From Pyrrhosoma nymphula (lineage: Eukaryota; Arthropoda; Insecta; Odonata; Coenagrionidae): a DNA stretch of 64,000 nucleotides. The notes below the pieces were generated by a model. The model did no database searches and was not told the DNA's origin. It was given only the letters and a program-made list of their open reading frames with translations. The stretch spans positions 68,437,275 through 68,501,274 of the forward strand of contig OY754331.1 in assembly GCA_963573305.1 (NCBI GenBank). Direction: 5' to 3'. Of this stretch, positions 21,401 through 32,479 are shown piece after piece (within the stretch, counting starts at the first letter, position 1; each line of letters opens with the position of its first letter). Position numbers and translations under genes: made by a program.

Positions 21401-24400
21401 TGTAAAAGGAATAGTTAATAATCGATTCTTCCAAACTACTGAATTGAATATTTAATTATTCAACTGGTCCTCGTTCAGGAACCGTTTTCATGGAGCTTTT
21501 ATTTTGTTGAGCTCAAAGGAATCGACGTATATATTGTTTTCCAGCTGGTATCTCGAATTATCTCGTTCCGTTTACGTCCCTGTAATTTTAATTTTTAGTC
21601 GTGAAATATGTTGTAACAATAATAATGGTGGCAACGTATTTAATTATTTTTAAGTGTATGCTGGGGACTGGGAGATGACGCGGGCATAGCGTCGAAACCT
21701 ATCTATTTACTCAAATAAAGTGAGGAACATACGAATCATAATCCTTTTAATTTAATAGAGCTTTTTACATTCTACTATTACCCGATTGATTGATGAAAAC
21801 TCTGACGCAAGATCGTGGCTTCACATCTCAGAGGGTAGTGTGTAGTTATTGATGCCGAAAACCCACCCGAGAGTGAAATCTAATCTTTTTTAGAAACGCG
21901 ATTTTCCTCCTCGGTAATGTAGAATACAACATTATTTTGGAAATATTAGCACTTTACACTCTGTATCATCACACCTCTTTCTGAGGACTTCCATGCATTT
22001 TTTAGTATAGCTGTTTTATTCAGTGTCCTCTGGATGAGTACAATTTTTTTTTAATTTTCGCAATAGGAGGCGTTTCTTCTTCCATGAAGTTCTTCTCTTC
22101 CTTAAGAGTTATTTCGCCATCTCCATTATTTATCCCTATTCCCACCCCTTTACATACCTGGTGTCCAATTCACCCTGCCACTTGTCAATATGGCGGCTCA
22201 TTAGGGTAGTGTGTGGATATACTTGAAAATATGTCTCCCATATGGTTTGGTACACGGAAACCCCGGCTGTGCCAATTCTCATGGTACTACCTCTTATTTT
22301 CCTTATTCCATGATTGGAGGCATTTTTTGACTTGTTTTTGGCGCAGATATCAGCATATTTACATTTTATATCTATCGCATACGTGCTCCTTGGCCAACGT
22401 AAAGGGGCTCCTTTGACAGGTTTCTGATTCCACGTCGGGGTGTCCCTCAGGGTTTGTGTATTTCACCGAACTTTCTTCTCCTACCCTCTTCCCCCTGTGA
22501 GCTGCTGTCGTGTGTATTGAAAGTGGATGATCGATCTCCTTTTCTCAGCCGGGTTGGCGGCTCCTCCCTTTGTATCGCGCGCCACCTATAACATGCATGG
22601 AGAATATGTTTATGAATCCCGTGTCAAAGACGTCGTGAGGAAACAATCTCCATGGAGACCGGCGTCTTTCGCCGTGGGGTACCGTGGCTCAAACTCTGGA
22701 CATGGCCTCGGAATGTTGTTAGCCGTGTTCTTTGAAGTGCGTTTTATTTTACCGTTACAATATGTTTAAGGAGGTTAAACTATAATATTATTGAATGTCA
22801 AATAATTCATGTTGTGGATACGTACTTACATTACCTACACCTCAGAAACTTTGGGTATGTAATGGATCTTTTCATTTACTACATGTACTTTTGTCAACTT
22901 GTAATGCTTTAACTCTTCCTATATTTTCCAATATCTTTCACACAAAGCGGATGAATACACCTACTATTACCGTTTATGAGGTGGTGGCTTAAGTACTGGT
23001 TTATAGTTGTGCTGACTTGGGTATAAATCTAAGCAGTGTCTTAGATTTTTCAGGGGAGTCCCGTTCCCTCCTTGGGTGCCTCGTGGAGACTGAATCTAGT
23101 GAGAGACTCAGTCCGTCTGAGAGGACGTTAAACGGTGGAAACCTAGGCGCCTGTCTCTGAGAGCAGGTCAATGCCCACGCCAGGTTTCTCTCCACCTATC
23201 CTACTTTCCTCATATTCTTCTTTCAAAGTGACATTTTTGTATGATCTGATTTTTTCCCATGCGAATCTTTTTGAATGGTTTCTCGGGTGTTCCACCGTGT
23301 TAATAGGCTCCATGTCTGCCGAAGTTTCGTAGAACGACTCTGCTTATAAAGCCCTGATGATGAAGAGCGAGTCGTTCTTCGAAACGTCGGCAAACATGGA
23401 GCCTCTTACCTGGTGGAACACCTGGGATACCTTTACATAGCAATTGTTTCGTTGCGATTTGGTGGTGGTAGTCAATTACAAAGTTTGGCGGATGAGAATT
23501 ATTCTTTGGACGAAGGATGTACTCCTCTGTTGCACATCACGCTCGAGTAGAGTGCGAGTTACAAATAGAGTCCAATTCGAACAATTCAGGTTGATTGGTT
23601 AATAAAGTGGCTGATGATAAATATCGCTCGGTTAAATTTTGTATTTGTTCCTAGTACTCGCTTTTTCATTCATTCCATCATTAACGCAATCAAATGGTAT
23701 TGTACTTGCACTTACCCTCATGGGCAGATAATTCCTTGAATAGTCCACTGGCTGGCATGCGCATCTGTAGTGAAAGCCACAGCCGCTGGCCATCATCTGA
23801 GGAAAAATCAATAGACTTATTTTTTATTTTACGAATATGGAAACTCCAGGGATATATCCAATTTGAGATCATGATACAGCTTTTATATAGAAAGCTATCC
23901 TTTTTTATCCCATTCTTTGCTTTCCTTTTTTAATTTTTTTGTAATTTTCGGGGAATGATGAGGATTGTAATAATTCCTTTTGTCTATTTTATTGATTGTC
24001 GTTCGATCTTACCTCATATACTATCCAAGCGTTGGTGGCAATCTGGAAAATATTGACTAAAATTATCGTATCCCGTAATGAATAGGGTTTCCGGTTCTCC
24101 ATTAACTTGGGTAATATCTTCAGCACCAGAAGTAAGTATGCCACCGACAGTCCAAGTATTGTCCAAGGATTGGATACCAGGAACCACTCACTCGTTCTTG
24201 GATCTGTAAAGCAGAGTTAAAAGTGCATATTACATTACGCACTGAGCATTGCGAGTGTAGCGGTAGCGAAACATTGTGGCAGTCGCCTTCACGTAGCGTT
24301 ACGTCAAGGAGGGGAAAGACTCGTGTGGAAAGTGTCGGATGAGGAGCGGAGGGGAGAAGACAGCACATGGTAAGAAAATATACAAACTGACTAAACTTGA

Positions 24401-27400
24401 GAGGTTGGAGAATTCTTATCGGTTTGTTTAGCGACTATGTTCACGATGTAAACAAATCTGGATCATAATACGCTGATAGTGTTCGCAGCCCATCAGAAAA
24501 GCCCACGTAAATAGTTGGATTAAGAGCCACATATGATATTTTCTCTAAATTACTTACTTGTCATTTCATTCCAACTCTGAATGCTTGTATAAAATAGTTT
24601 CGTCTCTCTGGCATTAAAAACAAAATCCTACCTTTCCACGTTATTTTTATCGCAAATTGAACTTAAAAGCACCTGGTGTCAAATGGGAGAATGGGAGAAA
24701 CACGGGGAAAATAGTGTTACTCCATACAATATAAATGCCATTTTCGCGAAAAACTGTTTATTAGAAGGAAAACTCCGGAGAAATTGAATAAAAATAAAAT
24801 TTAGGCATATTACCACCTACGTTTTTAAGGTGTTGACTAATTACTGTGCTAATAGAAGTCAAAATACGGTGAAAAACTGGCATAACCTACTAATAAATGA
24901 GGTAATAAATTACCCTGGAGTATTGCCATTGCATGCTTAAAAATATATAATGCACATGAATTCTTCTCCGGTTTTCACCGCGTAGGTTGCTTTTTTCAGT
25001 CTACAGTTTAGCCCGTATTCCAACGGTTGACTTCGACCTGAAGACGGTCGGGAATAAGGTTTTAGGAAACCTTTTAATATTTTCCCCGATGATGGCTACT
25101 CATCTCGGAGTCCTCACTGTAGCCGTAGTTGCGTGAGTCTAAGGTCATAATTACAATCGGCTTTTAAAGATGTAATTGATAGTAAAAATAAATATACGCC
25201 AGTGAACAATGTGAATGTTTCATGAATGATAGGCTTCTAATAAATTCGCCATTTAAAAGCCATATATCATTCTTATCCGTGCATTAGATTCGTCCTATAA
25301 GCGTACAATGGCTACTCATGGCTTAAATTCGGTACTGCTGAGCGTCTTCTCGTTATGTTATGGCAAATTTCTCCTAAGGGCTTTGGGAATTAGATAATTT
25401 AACTAATTAATGCTCAAATAAAATTTGAAAAATTCACAAATACGATATCAAGCGCTTAAGAAATTACGAAAAAATAGAAGGAAGAATTAGCCAACATGAG
25501 TCAAAGGGCACGGGGAAGATTAAAAAGATCTCATCAGCCCATTAAAATTTGGAAGATAAATGAACTCATGTGATTGGGTTATCCCATGTTCACAAAAAAA
25601 ACTCTATAGCAATACCAAGAAAAATAACCCGTGTCCTAATTCCTAGTACTCCCAACATCGCCCAACACGTTCGTTATCCCTCTCCTTTGGCGTGTTAGTA
25701 TTTTTATTTTCCCATCATCTTCAAGCCTGGGCATCTGGACGCAGATCTTCGATAAATGTTAAAAATTAAATCTAAACGCGAAATACCCGTTAAGTTAGCT
25801 TCCTAATTACCTAGCTGAACCGCACTCTCCTGTCTTTGAGGCAGAGAAGCCGATTATCGTAGCCGCTTTTGAAACTATGTTTAATTCTTACCCGTGTGGT
25901 CTTGATAATAAGGTTGAGTAATTATATAGATTCGATAGATCCTTTGTAATTCTTTTTTAGTTGTACATTTTCGGCTAAAATTGAATTTATGTGATGAGTT
26001 CCGAAGCTTTCTCCCCTTAATCGTATTTATCACCTGATTAGTCACCCTGTTCGAGTGTGGTTTTTACCGATATAACGTCGTATTTTAGATGCACGGAATA
26101 TTCTACCAGGCCCAATCATTCACACGGAGACAAGATTATTGGCGCTGGATACAATTCAGTAAATAGCAAAGTTATCTCACGATTAATCAATTTTGACACT
26201 ATCGATTTCTCGACGTGTAACTGACTTTTTATAAATGTTTTCGCTGTGAAGGACCTGACGTCATGCAAAATGGCAGTATGCAAATTACGGTTCAATCCTA
26301 CGTGGTTGAAGTATATTGTTGTGGGAGCTTATAGTCTCTTCTGCTTGGAACGGAGCTTGGCAAGAACAGGGGTTCTTGGGATAAGAAGGCCTCGCCTACT
26401 TCGACCAAAGCATTGAAATCGCAATAGAGTTGAAAGTTCAACTACTCAATGCCGGGTGAAACATTGTGTTTGCATTCTACAGCTAAAACATTAAGAGTAG
26501 TTATACATTTCTTTAATCATTTTTTGTATTGACGCTTGTACATAATGTTGTTTTCTGATGCAAAATGATGAGGATAACTGTTGCCGATCACGGTGCTCAA
26601 ATGAGAATTAAAGCGTAACAAAGACACGATAAGGAATTTAGAACATATACTATCGGAATTTAGGTAAAATATGTTTTCACGGTGGTTATCAGTGATCACA
26701 TTATGCTCACAATAATGTTTTACTACTTTTTTCACAATCCGGAAAATAGCTCCTAATGTCTTTTATATGCGGAATACAAGCAAGCGACTAGGGACGAATA
26801 CAAATACCTGTGCTCTGATGAGTGAAAAATCCATGACTCGAGCCTGCCACCCTTGGATTAGCAGGGGAGGACTTGAACCCACCGCCATCCGGGGGCGACG
26901 ACCTTAGGATGGGGATACTTGGCATTAACCTTTACGGAAATTTGGGAAACATAAGGACGTTGCAAACGCTCTGTTCGTCATTTTGGAATGAAACGAATTC
27001 GTCATAAAAAATATCATAAAAGCATAATTATTGTCATAATTATTCGTCACTGCCATACCCAAGGAACGGCAACCCCATCATGAGAACTTTCTTGTAGGGT
27101 GCCTAATTTCACTCCTTTTGTTATTTTCTCTGTTCAATTGTTAGAGTGGAATAATTATGTTATTATTATTATTATTTTTTGGTTAAAATATCGTCATAAA
27201 TTACATTAATTCATTCTGATGATAATACTGCAGTGTCCACTGCAGCGGGTAAATTCGTATCACACTTTCATTCCCTATGATCTTTAATGAGTAAGATATG
27301 ATGCAAAGATAACGTATAGTATTTAGTTCTGTTTTTTATGGACGTAGTTCCCTATCATAGCCACTGACGGCAATGAAACGTGTTTAAAATGTAATTTAAA

Positions 27401-27703
27401 GTTCGCATCTCCTCCAGGTTCCACGTATCTTCACGGCATTTGGAAAATAAATCACTGATAATGTAATGCATAAGACCATAAGAAATTCAGTAATAATAAA
27501 TTAAAACGTAAGCTTCTCATGCACTTTTCGAAAGTGACTTCACTCAAATAGTACTCCGGAGGGCTATTGCAGGGAGGTCCAATTTCTCACAGATGCTTAC
27601 CGTGTCTTTCGTAAACGACCGTGTTATACCATGAGACGATCCCTCCAAGAAAGTCTTCTTTCATCGCTGCTCCAGCATTGTGTGCTTTTTCCGCTGTGGC
27701 CAT
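9271..27703 (-). CDS. Very-long-chain fatty acid elongase, copy A (7 coding exons, 291 aa)
   Basis: ELO/ELOVL-family 3-ketoacyl-CoA synthase, the condensing enzyme that extends long-chain acyl-CoA by two carbons with malonyl-CoA in the ER membrane. Exons in order of translation: 27601-27703, 24013-24203, 23716-23796, 17994-18050, 10366-10471, 9741-9877, 9271-9471; all introns are GT..AG and the joined frame is open for 291 codons, the usual family length. Visible motifs: MENRKPYSL (69-77), CQPVDYS (112-118), KxxDxxDT (137-144), the HVFHH di-iron box (160-164), HxxMYxYY (194-201) and TxxQxxQ (221-227). The tail is Lys/Arg-rich, typical of ER elongases. Odd points: the canonical Glu of KxxExxDT is Asp, and the usually conserved GGxGTF stretch reads GGSISL (180-185). 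The ATG at 27,703 follows a likely 5'UTR splice acceptor. A paralogue lies about 44.7 kb to the right. Substrate cannot be told; cuticular lipid or pheromone roles are common for insect paralogues. Confidence 0.95.
9741..9877 (-). CDS. Copy A: coding exon 6 (residues 180-225)
   Basis: 137 bases, phase 1 entry, phase 0 exit, CTTTCACAG acceptor and GTAAGA donor. It encodes HFIMYGYYLLSALGPW and LWWKRYITTLQM. The first 10 residues depart from the family consensus far more than in copy B. Confidence 0.94.
10366..10471 (-). CDS. Copy A: coding exon 5, HxxHH box (residues 145-179)
   Basis: 106 bases, phase 0 entry, phase 1 exit, TTTCACAG acceptor and GTGAGT donor. It encodes IFFCLRKKYSQITFLHVFHH; the three His of HVFHH are the catalytic metal ligands. 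The exon ends VKYAAG where family members usually read VKYxPG. Confidence 0.94.
11239..11543. mobile_element. Head-to-head tRNA-SINE dimer (foldback), intron 4 of copy A
   Basis: Inserted within intron 4; AAGATA at 11,233-11,238 and 11,538-11,543 is the target duplication, and unit B (about 55,935-55,950) has the empty site. Arms of about 105 bp (11,300-11,404 and 11,431-11,536) are inverted copies. Each arm carries TGGCTAAC (A-box-like) and a B-box-like GGATTCGTTTCCCGG. The outer tail GGGTTCAAAGATATGCACC recurs in inverted form at the 34.7 kb dimer, showing one family. Confidence 0.8.
12188..12274. promoter_or_regulatory. Conserved intronic element with TATCGATA (copy A)
   Basis: 87 bp matching 56,650-56,736 with one mismatch. 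Contains the palindrome TATCGATA (12,250-12,257), the DREF-type DNA-replication-related element of insects, and CGTGACG beside it. Sits in intron 4. Function is inferred from conservation only. Confidence 0.5.
14649..14929. promoter_or_regulatory. Ultra-conserved intron 4 block, copy A
   Basis: 14,729-14,929 (201 bp) is identical base for base to 59,865-60,065, and 14,649-14,695 is identical to 59,789-59,835; the purine-rich join differs by a 4-base indel. GC-rich relative to surroundings. Contains the POU octamer ATTTGCAT (14,752-14,759). The indel shifts the reading frame between copies, arguing against coding. It may be an enhancer, an internal promoter, or a gene-conversion tract. Confidence 0.6.
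15050..15640 (+). repeat. Dispersed repeat (family 2), unit A
   Basis: Contains TCAGACCCTGCGCACAAGGC, CACTTCAAAACAGGTCG, then GCGTCAAACATGGCTAAT and CAGGTTACCGAACGTTTC. Relatives: 40,690-41,040, 47,330-47,800 and 60,420-61,100 (its unit B partner). It contains no open frame. Confidence 0.65.
15838..15960 (+). repeat. C-rich tract (poly-pyrimidine)
   Basis: Many runs of four to ten C in about 120 bp within intron 4 of copy A; the complementary strand is G-rich and could form G-quadruplexes. The unit B counterpart (about 61,392-61,430) is far shorter. Frames across it are low-complexity Pro/Gly and not real. Confidence 0.8.
16080..16400. other. Conserved intronic block with unit B 61,630-61,940
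   Basis: About 90% identical by eye, including GAAGGTCGGTAGTCCATTATG and ATGTTYACTTGGCTCGCAC. Minus-strand frames exist in both copies (162 codons each) but start, end and diverge differently, so coding is unlikely. Confidence 0.55.
17994..18050 (-). CDS. Copy A: coding exon 4 (residues 126-144)
   Basis: 57 bases, phase 0 both sides, CTTACAG acceptor and GTAAGT donor. It encodes the KxxExxDT motif as KIFDFSDT (Glu to Asp). Copy B has the same Asp, so the change predates the duplication. Confidence 0.93.
18491..19188 (+). repeat. 350-bp tandem duplication in intron 3 of copy A
   Basis: 18,491-18,840 and 18,841-19,188 are adjacent direct copies, about 96% identical, each starting TCCCACCAAGGTT. 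Unit B has only the last part of one unit (about 63,210-63,260) and has lost the rest. Confidence 0.9.
19811..19858. repeat. 19-bp-arm hairpin
   Basis: GAGAGTTGAAATCTCGTAA (19,811-19,829) faces its complement at 19,840-19,858 with one mismatch; 10-base loop. Confidence 0.8.
20035..20150 (-). mobile_element. tRNA-SINE monomer
   Basis: On the minus strand GTTAACGGGCTAGCACGCC precedes a perfect B box, GGTTCGAATCCCGG, then GTCAAGAGTAATGATTTCC, resembling half of the SINE dimers at 11.3 and 34.6 kb. It lies in intron 3 of copy A. Confidence 0.65.
20160..23270. other. Intron 3 of copy A, low-information stretch
   Basis: T-rich, with no exon-like frame. Near 21,660-21,710 GATGACGC...GCGTCGAAACC precedes CTCAAATAAAG, resembling a retroelement tail. 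Around 22,430-22,545 a frame reading RRGVPQG followed by VDD hints at a very decayed reverse transcriptase. Confidence 0.3.
23283..23432. mobile_element. Foldback element with hammerhead-like core (family 3)
   Basis: Arms 23,283-23,345 and 23,366-23,427 are inverted, starting GGTGTTCCACC. CTGATGA at 23,354-23,360 and GAAAC at 23,381-23,385 flank a GAAGA...TCTTC stem, the layout of hammerhead ribozyme cores in Penelope-like retroelements. In intron 3 of copy A. Confidence 0.7.
23716..23796 (-). CDS. Copy A: coding exon 3 (residues 99-125)
   Basis: 81 bases, phase 0 on both sides, TCCTCAG acceptor and GTAAGT donor. It encodes the luminal loop ending RCACQPVDYSRNYLPMR; CQPVDYS is a hallmark of ELOVL4/7-like proteins. 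The intron before it is only 216 bp. Confidence 0.93.
23797..24012 (-). other. Intron 2 of copy A
   Basis: 216-bp intron, shortest of the gene; T-rich with no feature. Confidence 0.9.
24013..24203 (-). CDS. Copy A: coding exon 2 (residues 35-98)
   Basis: 191 bases, entered in phase 1 and left in phase 0. It encodes DPRTSEWFLVSNPW, a first membrane segment, then KLMENRKPYSL and a second hydrophobic stretch, the standard N-terminal part of insect elongases. The acceptor is TTTACAG and the donor GTAAGA. Confidence 0.93.
24210..27600. other. Intron 1 of copy A, no gene seen
   Basis: 3.4 kb of AT-rich intron; apart from the tRNA-like fragment at 26,855-26,925 and an (ATT)n run near 27,158 I see nothing. 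Confidence 0.5.
26855..26925 (-). mobile_element. tRNA-like SINE fragment
   Basis: The minus strand reads GGTGGGTTCAAGTCCTCCCC, a B-box-like arm, after GTCGCCCCCGGATGG. No second half of a tRNA is visible. It lies in intron 1 of copy A. Confidence 0.4.
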
Positions 27704-27742
27704 TCTGTACTATGAAGGACGGAAATATCGTGGGAGTAGAGC
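27601..27742 (-). CDS. Copy A: first coding exon with partial 5'UTR
   Basis: The coding part is 27,601-27,703 (34 codons plus one base, phase 1), beginning MATAEKAHNAG and ending at a GTAAGC donor. Reading upstream on the minus strand there are 39 bases and then a TCTTACAG acceptor, so this exon probably starts at 27,742 and a non-coding leader exon lies further right. Two more Met codons do not precede this one in frame within the exon, so the start is unambiguous if the acceptor is right. Confidence 0.85.
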
Positions 27743-29700
27743 CTGTAAGAGATAAAAATTGTGTTATTTGAATCCTGGTGAATTATAATGAAAGACATAA
27801 AATTGATTGGGACTTAGATAAATAATTTAAATGATACCGTGTAGTCATAATTGTTCCTTTCTTATGCCATTGTTATTAATTTATCTGTCGTTAAGTCGTC
27901 TGCAGGCTTTTGCTACTACATTTGTAGCCGCATAAATGTTATCTTGTGCACATGATTATAAGGCTTAGTTTTTTTAATGAGTATCTCTAACGATCAGGTG
28001 TGTTTTTGGTAGAGCTAAATTATACTCCTCTTATTTACGATTCGTTCGGTGAGGAGCTGGCTGTCGCGAGAAATGTTTCCATTCAGTTTAATGCCTTGCT
28101 TTTTCTAAAAGTCTAGAGCGTAACAGTTTTGAAACTTTCTAATAATTCTGATCAGAAGTCATTTTGATGTATTTTGATAAAATCACCCTCCTGGATATTC
28201 ACGTTTGGAGGAAAGGGAAAGCTGGCCTTCTGCTATTTTTTTCGTCACCAGAAGCCTTTGGAAACGTATTTGGGGGAATATATAATCAGAAGTAACTCGT
28301 TCGTAATCCTTATTATTCCTTGTAAGAAACTATTTCAAACAATTGATTCCGAAAGAGAAATGATGGAACCTTTCTCTGCGATGAGCGGAAAAATACCGAA
28401 TACATAAAGGTTCGACGACCGCAACAAGTGGATACGTATTTGTGATAATTCACTGAAAACAGTGCTACATAACATTGTTCGCCATTGCTGTACTTTAGCC
28501 ATCACAACTACTCGATTACCAGCCGAATCGGGAAATAGTGTGGTGTGTCTCTAGGTAGCTTGAGCAATTTATCATTTCAACAAAGAATTTAATAAATTTG
28601 TTTTCATTTTGGAGAAAAATATCTCACCTTTCCAAAGATCCCAAAATATTGGCCTCTTATCGCACTTCTTGTCGAGATATTTGCCAAAAAGTACAAGCTC
28701 TTTTCCATTTAAAATGGTACGGGTATGCACTCCAGAGAGACTTTATTGAAAAAATGAGGCAAGGCTAACGCGTAGATCTCGTCATAAATCCAACAGTGTT
28801 TTTTAAATTCTCAACAATTTTAAATATAAATCAATCACTCACCACAGTAATTTCACATAAATGCAATAAAAGCCTTCGGTTGTGAAGGCGTTTTCAGCGT
28901 AACTACGGCGTGAAAAAAATTAGTCAAGTTGAAATCTTATGGATGTATATTTAGTTAATTACTAAAAATGTCAGTTATTTAAATCAATTTTTTGCGTCAT
29001 TAAATTTACCATATTTACTTTTTGCTTATTACAGTTGCTTAAACTTTAAAATAAAATTTGAATCTTGTCTCTATCATTGCTAGGGGAAAATCTTCCACAA
29101 TCTACCCGACCCCTTTACACGATGCTTATGTCTGCGCTGTGAATCGAGCTGAATTCAGTGAGTGTAAAATCGTACCGTAAAAAGGGTGTTAGCGTATGCC
29201 ATGAAATGATCGAATTTGGCTATCAGTTCTAAACAACGGAATAAGTGCTATAATTATTTTGCATCCGATTCTTGGATCTAACGAACAGTCACAGGCAAGC
29301 ATTTGTTGGCTAATTATGAGGGACATTTCTTGTTTAATCTGTAATTGGTTTGTAATGCGATAAGCTTGGAACCCCCAGATAAGCATGTAGGTTTTAAGGA
29401 CCAGATGGTGTATAATTACGATGATACCTTTGTAATACAAATAAAAAAGAACATCGTATAGTTCTACTCATTATTGGTTGCCTCATCGGGTTTCAAGTCA
29501 TGAAATTCGTTAACCTCTTGAAAGTGACGTGGAAACAGGTTGAGGCAAAAAATTGTTGATTATTAGAAAATGGTTCTTTTTTGCAGTATTTTTATGAATG
29601 AGGGTCAGATTGCGTGCTGTCTTCCTTTTTTGTTTTTTTTAACATTCCCTTCAGTTTTTTACTTTGGTTTGACGTTATGATCTCTTAAAGTGGTATTGCG
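27743..29700. other. Upstream of copy A, no feature seen
   Basis: AT-rich; probably the first intron, in the 5'UTR. Frames at 28,174 and 29,189 look like chance. Confidence 0.4.
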
Positions 29701-30060
29701 TTAAATTTCTCTCGCGCGGGTCTTAGCACATCCATCTATCTCCGCTAGCTTGTCTCCCTATCTCTTGTCTCACCACCGCGGCTATCCTTAAGACCGTTTC
29801 CGCTCAGAAGATGCCACCGCCTCCAGCACGCTGCCGCCTCTCTCGACTGGTCTCTCCCGCCTCGGAGCCGGCACCCGCTCTCCAGACCTGGATAAGGTGG
29901 TCTTCCTTTGGCGGCCAGTGAGGTTTCCTTTAAAAAGGCATTCCCCCGAATCAACTACGTGAAAGCGGACCCCGGCCTCCCTCACACATCCGCGGTCAAT
30001 ATCCTTGCCTCGTACAATGTGTGCGGGTAACTTTTCGATGGTCAATTAAACCCTCCCACT
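29700..30060. promoter_or_regulatory. CpG-rich island upstream of copy A
   Basis: An abrupt rise in GC and CpG (GCCTCTCTCGACTGG, CCGGCACCCGCTC) within AT-rich DNA. Two overlapping Arg-rich minus frames (69 and 85 codons) follow from composition. A candidate promoter or leader exon for copy A on the minus strand; no TATA box stands out. Confidence 0.35.
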
Positions 30061-31890
30061 TTCATTTGTACATACCTACCAGGTATCTTTCGATGAAAGT
30101 TTCATTCAAACGGTCGGTTCGCATGATGCGTCGTACTTTTTAATCGGGTCTCGGGTGGGCTCCTCGCTTGAGCCAAGAGAGTCGGTGGCAATTAAATATA
30201 CTGCGAAGATGTGATTCATGTGAGTTTATAGTCGGCAAATAATTTGTCTGAAATTCTTGTAATTTTTAAATTTTTAATTTGATATTTTGTGTTTTCTATC
30301 AAGATGCTTGTCTGAAAGTAGTTTAATCCACCCCAAGGTAATGTTTTATGCATATTATCTAACGTTTGTTTAATTGTTTCGTTTATGACAAGCATCTCGT
30401 TAGCATTAGGAAAAAATCGATTGTATTTTGGGAATTGAGGGATTGCGACATTTCCGGTAAATCTGCTAGCCACAATTGTGAAAAATGAGAGAGAGAGCAC
30501 ATAGTACGCTGTACTACTGAGGACACAGATTCAATGATTTTTTCCTTCGCACTCCCCATAAGTCAATAATAAAAAGTTAGAAACGATCCACGTTGTAAAA
30601 ATTCTTTTATTTTTCCCTCTCCTCTCCTTTTTCGTAGTTGTGATCGAACATCACCTCTCATTTTCCCAATATATGGCTTTCAGGCTGTGCCTTTTGAGTT
30701 GTATTGATTGTTTTTTCTGTAAAAATTGTTTTTTTACTGCTTTATTGCTTCAAAACCTCCGTCGACGTGTACACGTAACTGTATCGGCGTGATTACATGG
30801 ATAACTGAGGCACCTCCTATAGCACAGAGTCGTGCCGGTGCCGGCTTCGTCATGGTCTTGTGTCACGAGGAAATTCGACATAGACGGTCTCATTATTCGT
30901 ATTTTGGGTGGGAAAATATCCGCAGTCCTTAAGTGGATAAAATTTGTAACTCGATTAAAGTGATGACTGTGTATTGATCTGTGGACTTTTCGCCCTTGTT
31001 TGCACATTATCCAGTGTCGTTAATATTGTCGTATTATGTATTGAGGCAGTTATGTTGATAAATAAGGGGACTTGCATAATTTATTCGCCCCTTAAGAACG
31101 AGTCAATTCTTTCCTCAGGCGCTCGCTGTTTCCCTGCAAGAAACGTAGCGAAATGCACTTTTCGCATACTTTTAGATTTTGAAATGATTTTCATGCTTTC
31201 CTTCTTGCAAAGTAGGTCGTCTGCCTGGGTTCGTGGGTTCGGATGAGAAACCAAGTAGCCCTGGATGTTACAGGTTACTATGGCATCAGTTTCCCATTCC
31301 TCGGACCGCGCCGTTCACCGGCGCGGAAGAAATTGAGTCAGCAGCCGTATGTATTTAAAACGGGTAGAGAAAGTGATTTATTGAGCGAAGTCGGTAGAAG
31401 AGGTAAGTTTTAGGAAGGCGATTATTATTTCCAGCCGCTGCGAAATATTTTCGCCGTGAACTCCTTGTTTGGCTGGCATAACCTTGTTTTCGTTGGTGTC
31501 TTGGCCTTTGCTTTGAAAGAGGCTTTCTTTAACAAATCGTATCTTGCCTCTAGAGGGATCTTTTGAGTCTTTTATTTCCGTTTTCAGATCTGAATGTATT
31601 TTGCTCTTTATAATGCTATGTGGCGGAAGAAGATAAGTTTCCATTAGGGGAAAAATATCTGAATAATAAGTTGATTTTTGCAAATTTTAAAATTTCATTC
31701 GACTTTTACTTTTCAAGTTCATTAAGTTGAATCAGCTGTCGTCTTTATGTGCTCACTGTGAAACACCCCCGTAGCTGCTTTTGGTAAATTTTGATCAATC
31801 AAATATTGTAACTTCTTTAGTGTATAAATGATGCAGAACGGGACTGAACAAAATGAGGAGCAGTATTATTCTATCAAGAACCTTGTCAGA
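30061..31890. other. Intergenic or 5'UTR intron, no feature seen
   Basis: Nothing recognisable; the 101-codon minus frame at 31,378-31,683 matches no family I know. Confidence 0.4.
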
Positions 31891-31899
31891 TAAAGGTTT

Positions 31900-32470
31900 T
31901 CGTTGAGTTTTGCGAATTGTAGAATATTAAGTATGAAGATACACTTCTTCCGGGTATTACACCGCGTAGGTCCATTGTTCTGGGACGACAGTTTCGCCGG
32001 CGTTGCAGTCGGCTTCTTCAGGTCAGTGAAGTGTGGATGCAGTATGTTGGCCGCCTTATACATCTTATCCGTAGGGGTTAAGTCACTCGTGATTGGCTGT
32101 TGCTGTTTTTCTTTTTCCCGCGCAAAACGCGTCTCCAGGCATTCGCGAGGGGATAGCCATCTTCCCTATTGAAATTGTTTTCATTCTTGCTTATTTCAAT
32201 GGCCTCCCGTATAAGACGTGGGAAATATCTCCTTTCTCCATTGTAGAATATTAAGCTCAATTTCTTGAACATAAATTCTCTCTAAAGCAACGGTCGGAAT
32301 ATATTAGGTATTCGCATTAGTTTTTTGTTTCCTCCTTGATTCTGATTGGATGTGTTCATGTGCGTCAGCAGGGAATGTTGGATGCCTTTCCTCCAATTAA
32401 TTTCATAATCTTTCCGTTCATATGGGGAGTTTTCTTCACGTCTACGTATGTCAAAATATCCATTGTTCAC
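31900..32470 (-). pseudogene. Penelope-like element remnant: GIY-YIG C-terminus and pLTR
   Basis: Minus frames at 32,470-32,282 (QHSLLTHMNTSNQ) and 32,272-32,078 (FPRLIREAIEISKNENNFNREDGY) together match the C-terminal part of the GIY-YIG endonuclease region of Penelope-like polyproteins: a HM...NH-type box followed by RLIREAIEI.K...NFNR. The two are separated by about 65 inserted bases and a frameshift. Just downstream on the same strand CTGAAGA (32,021-32,015), a GCCG/CGGC stem and GAAAC (31,995-31,991) form a hammerhead-like core, as expected of the element's pLTR. Dead copy. Confidence 0.7.
31991..32021 (-). ncRNA. Hammerhead-ribozyme-like core next to Penelope-like remnant
   Basis: On the minus strand: CTGAAGA, one base, GCCG, a 10-base loop, CGGC, GAAAC. 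This is the CUGANGA / stem II / GAAA arrangement, one bulged base off the ideal. Stems I and III were not verified, so activity is unknown. Confidence 0.45.
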
Positions 32471-32479
32471 TTTTTTGCT

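Noticed and set aside
21660..21710. Another hammerhead-like core (GATGACGC...GCGTCGAAACC)
   Set aside because: The CTGANGA part is not intact; only the stem and GAAAC fit.
22430..22545. Frame reading RRGVPQG...VDD, like a reverse transcriptase
   Set aside because: Only two short motifs fit and surrounding residues do not; too decayed to call.
31378..31683. 101-codon minus-strand frame
   Set aside because: No family resemblance and no support from splice signals or duplication.
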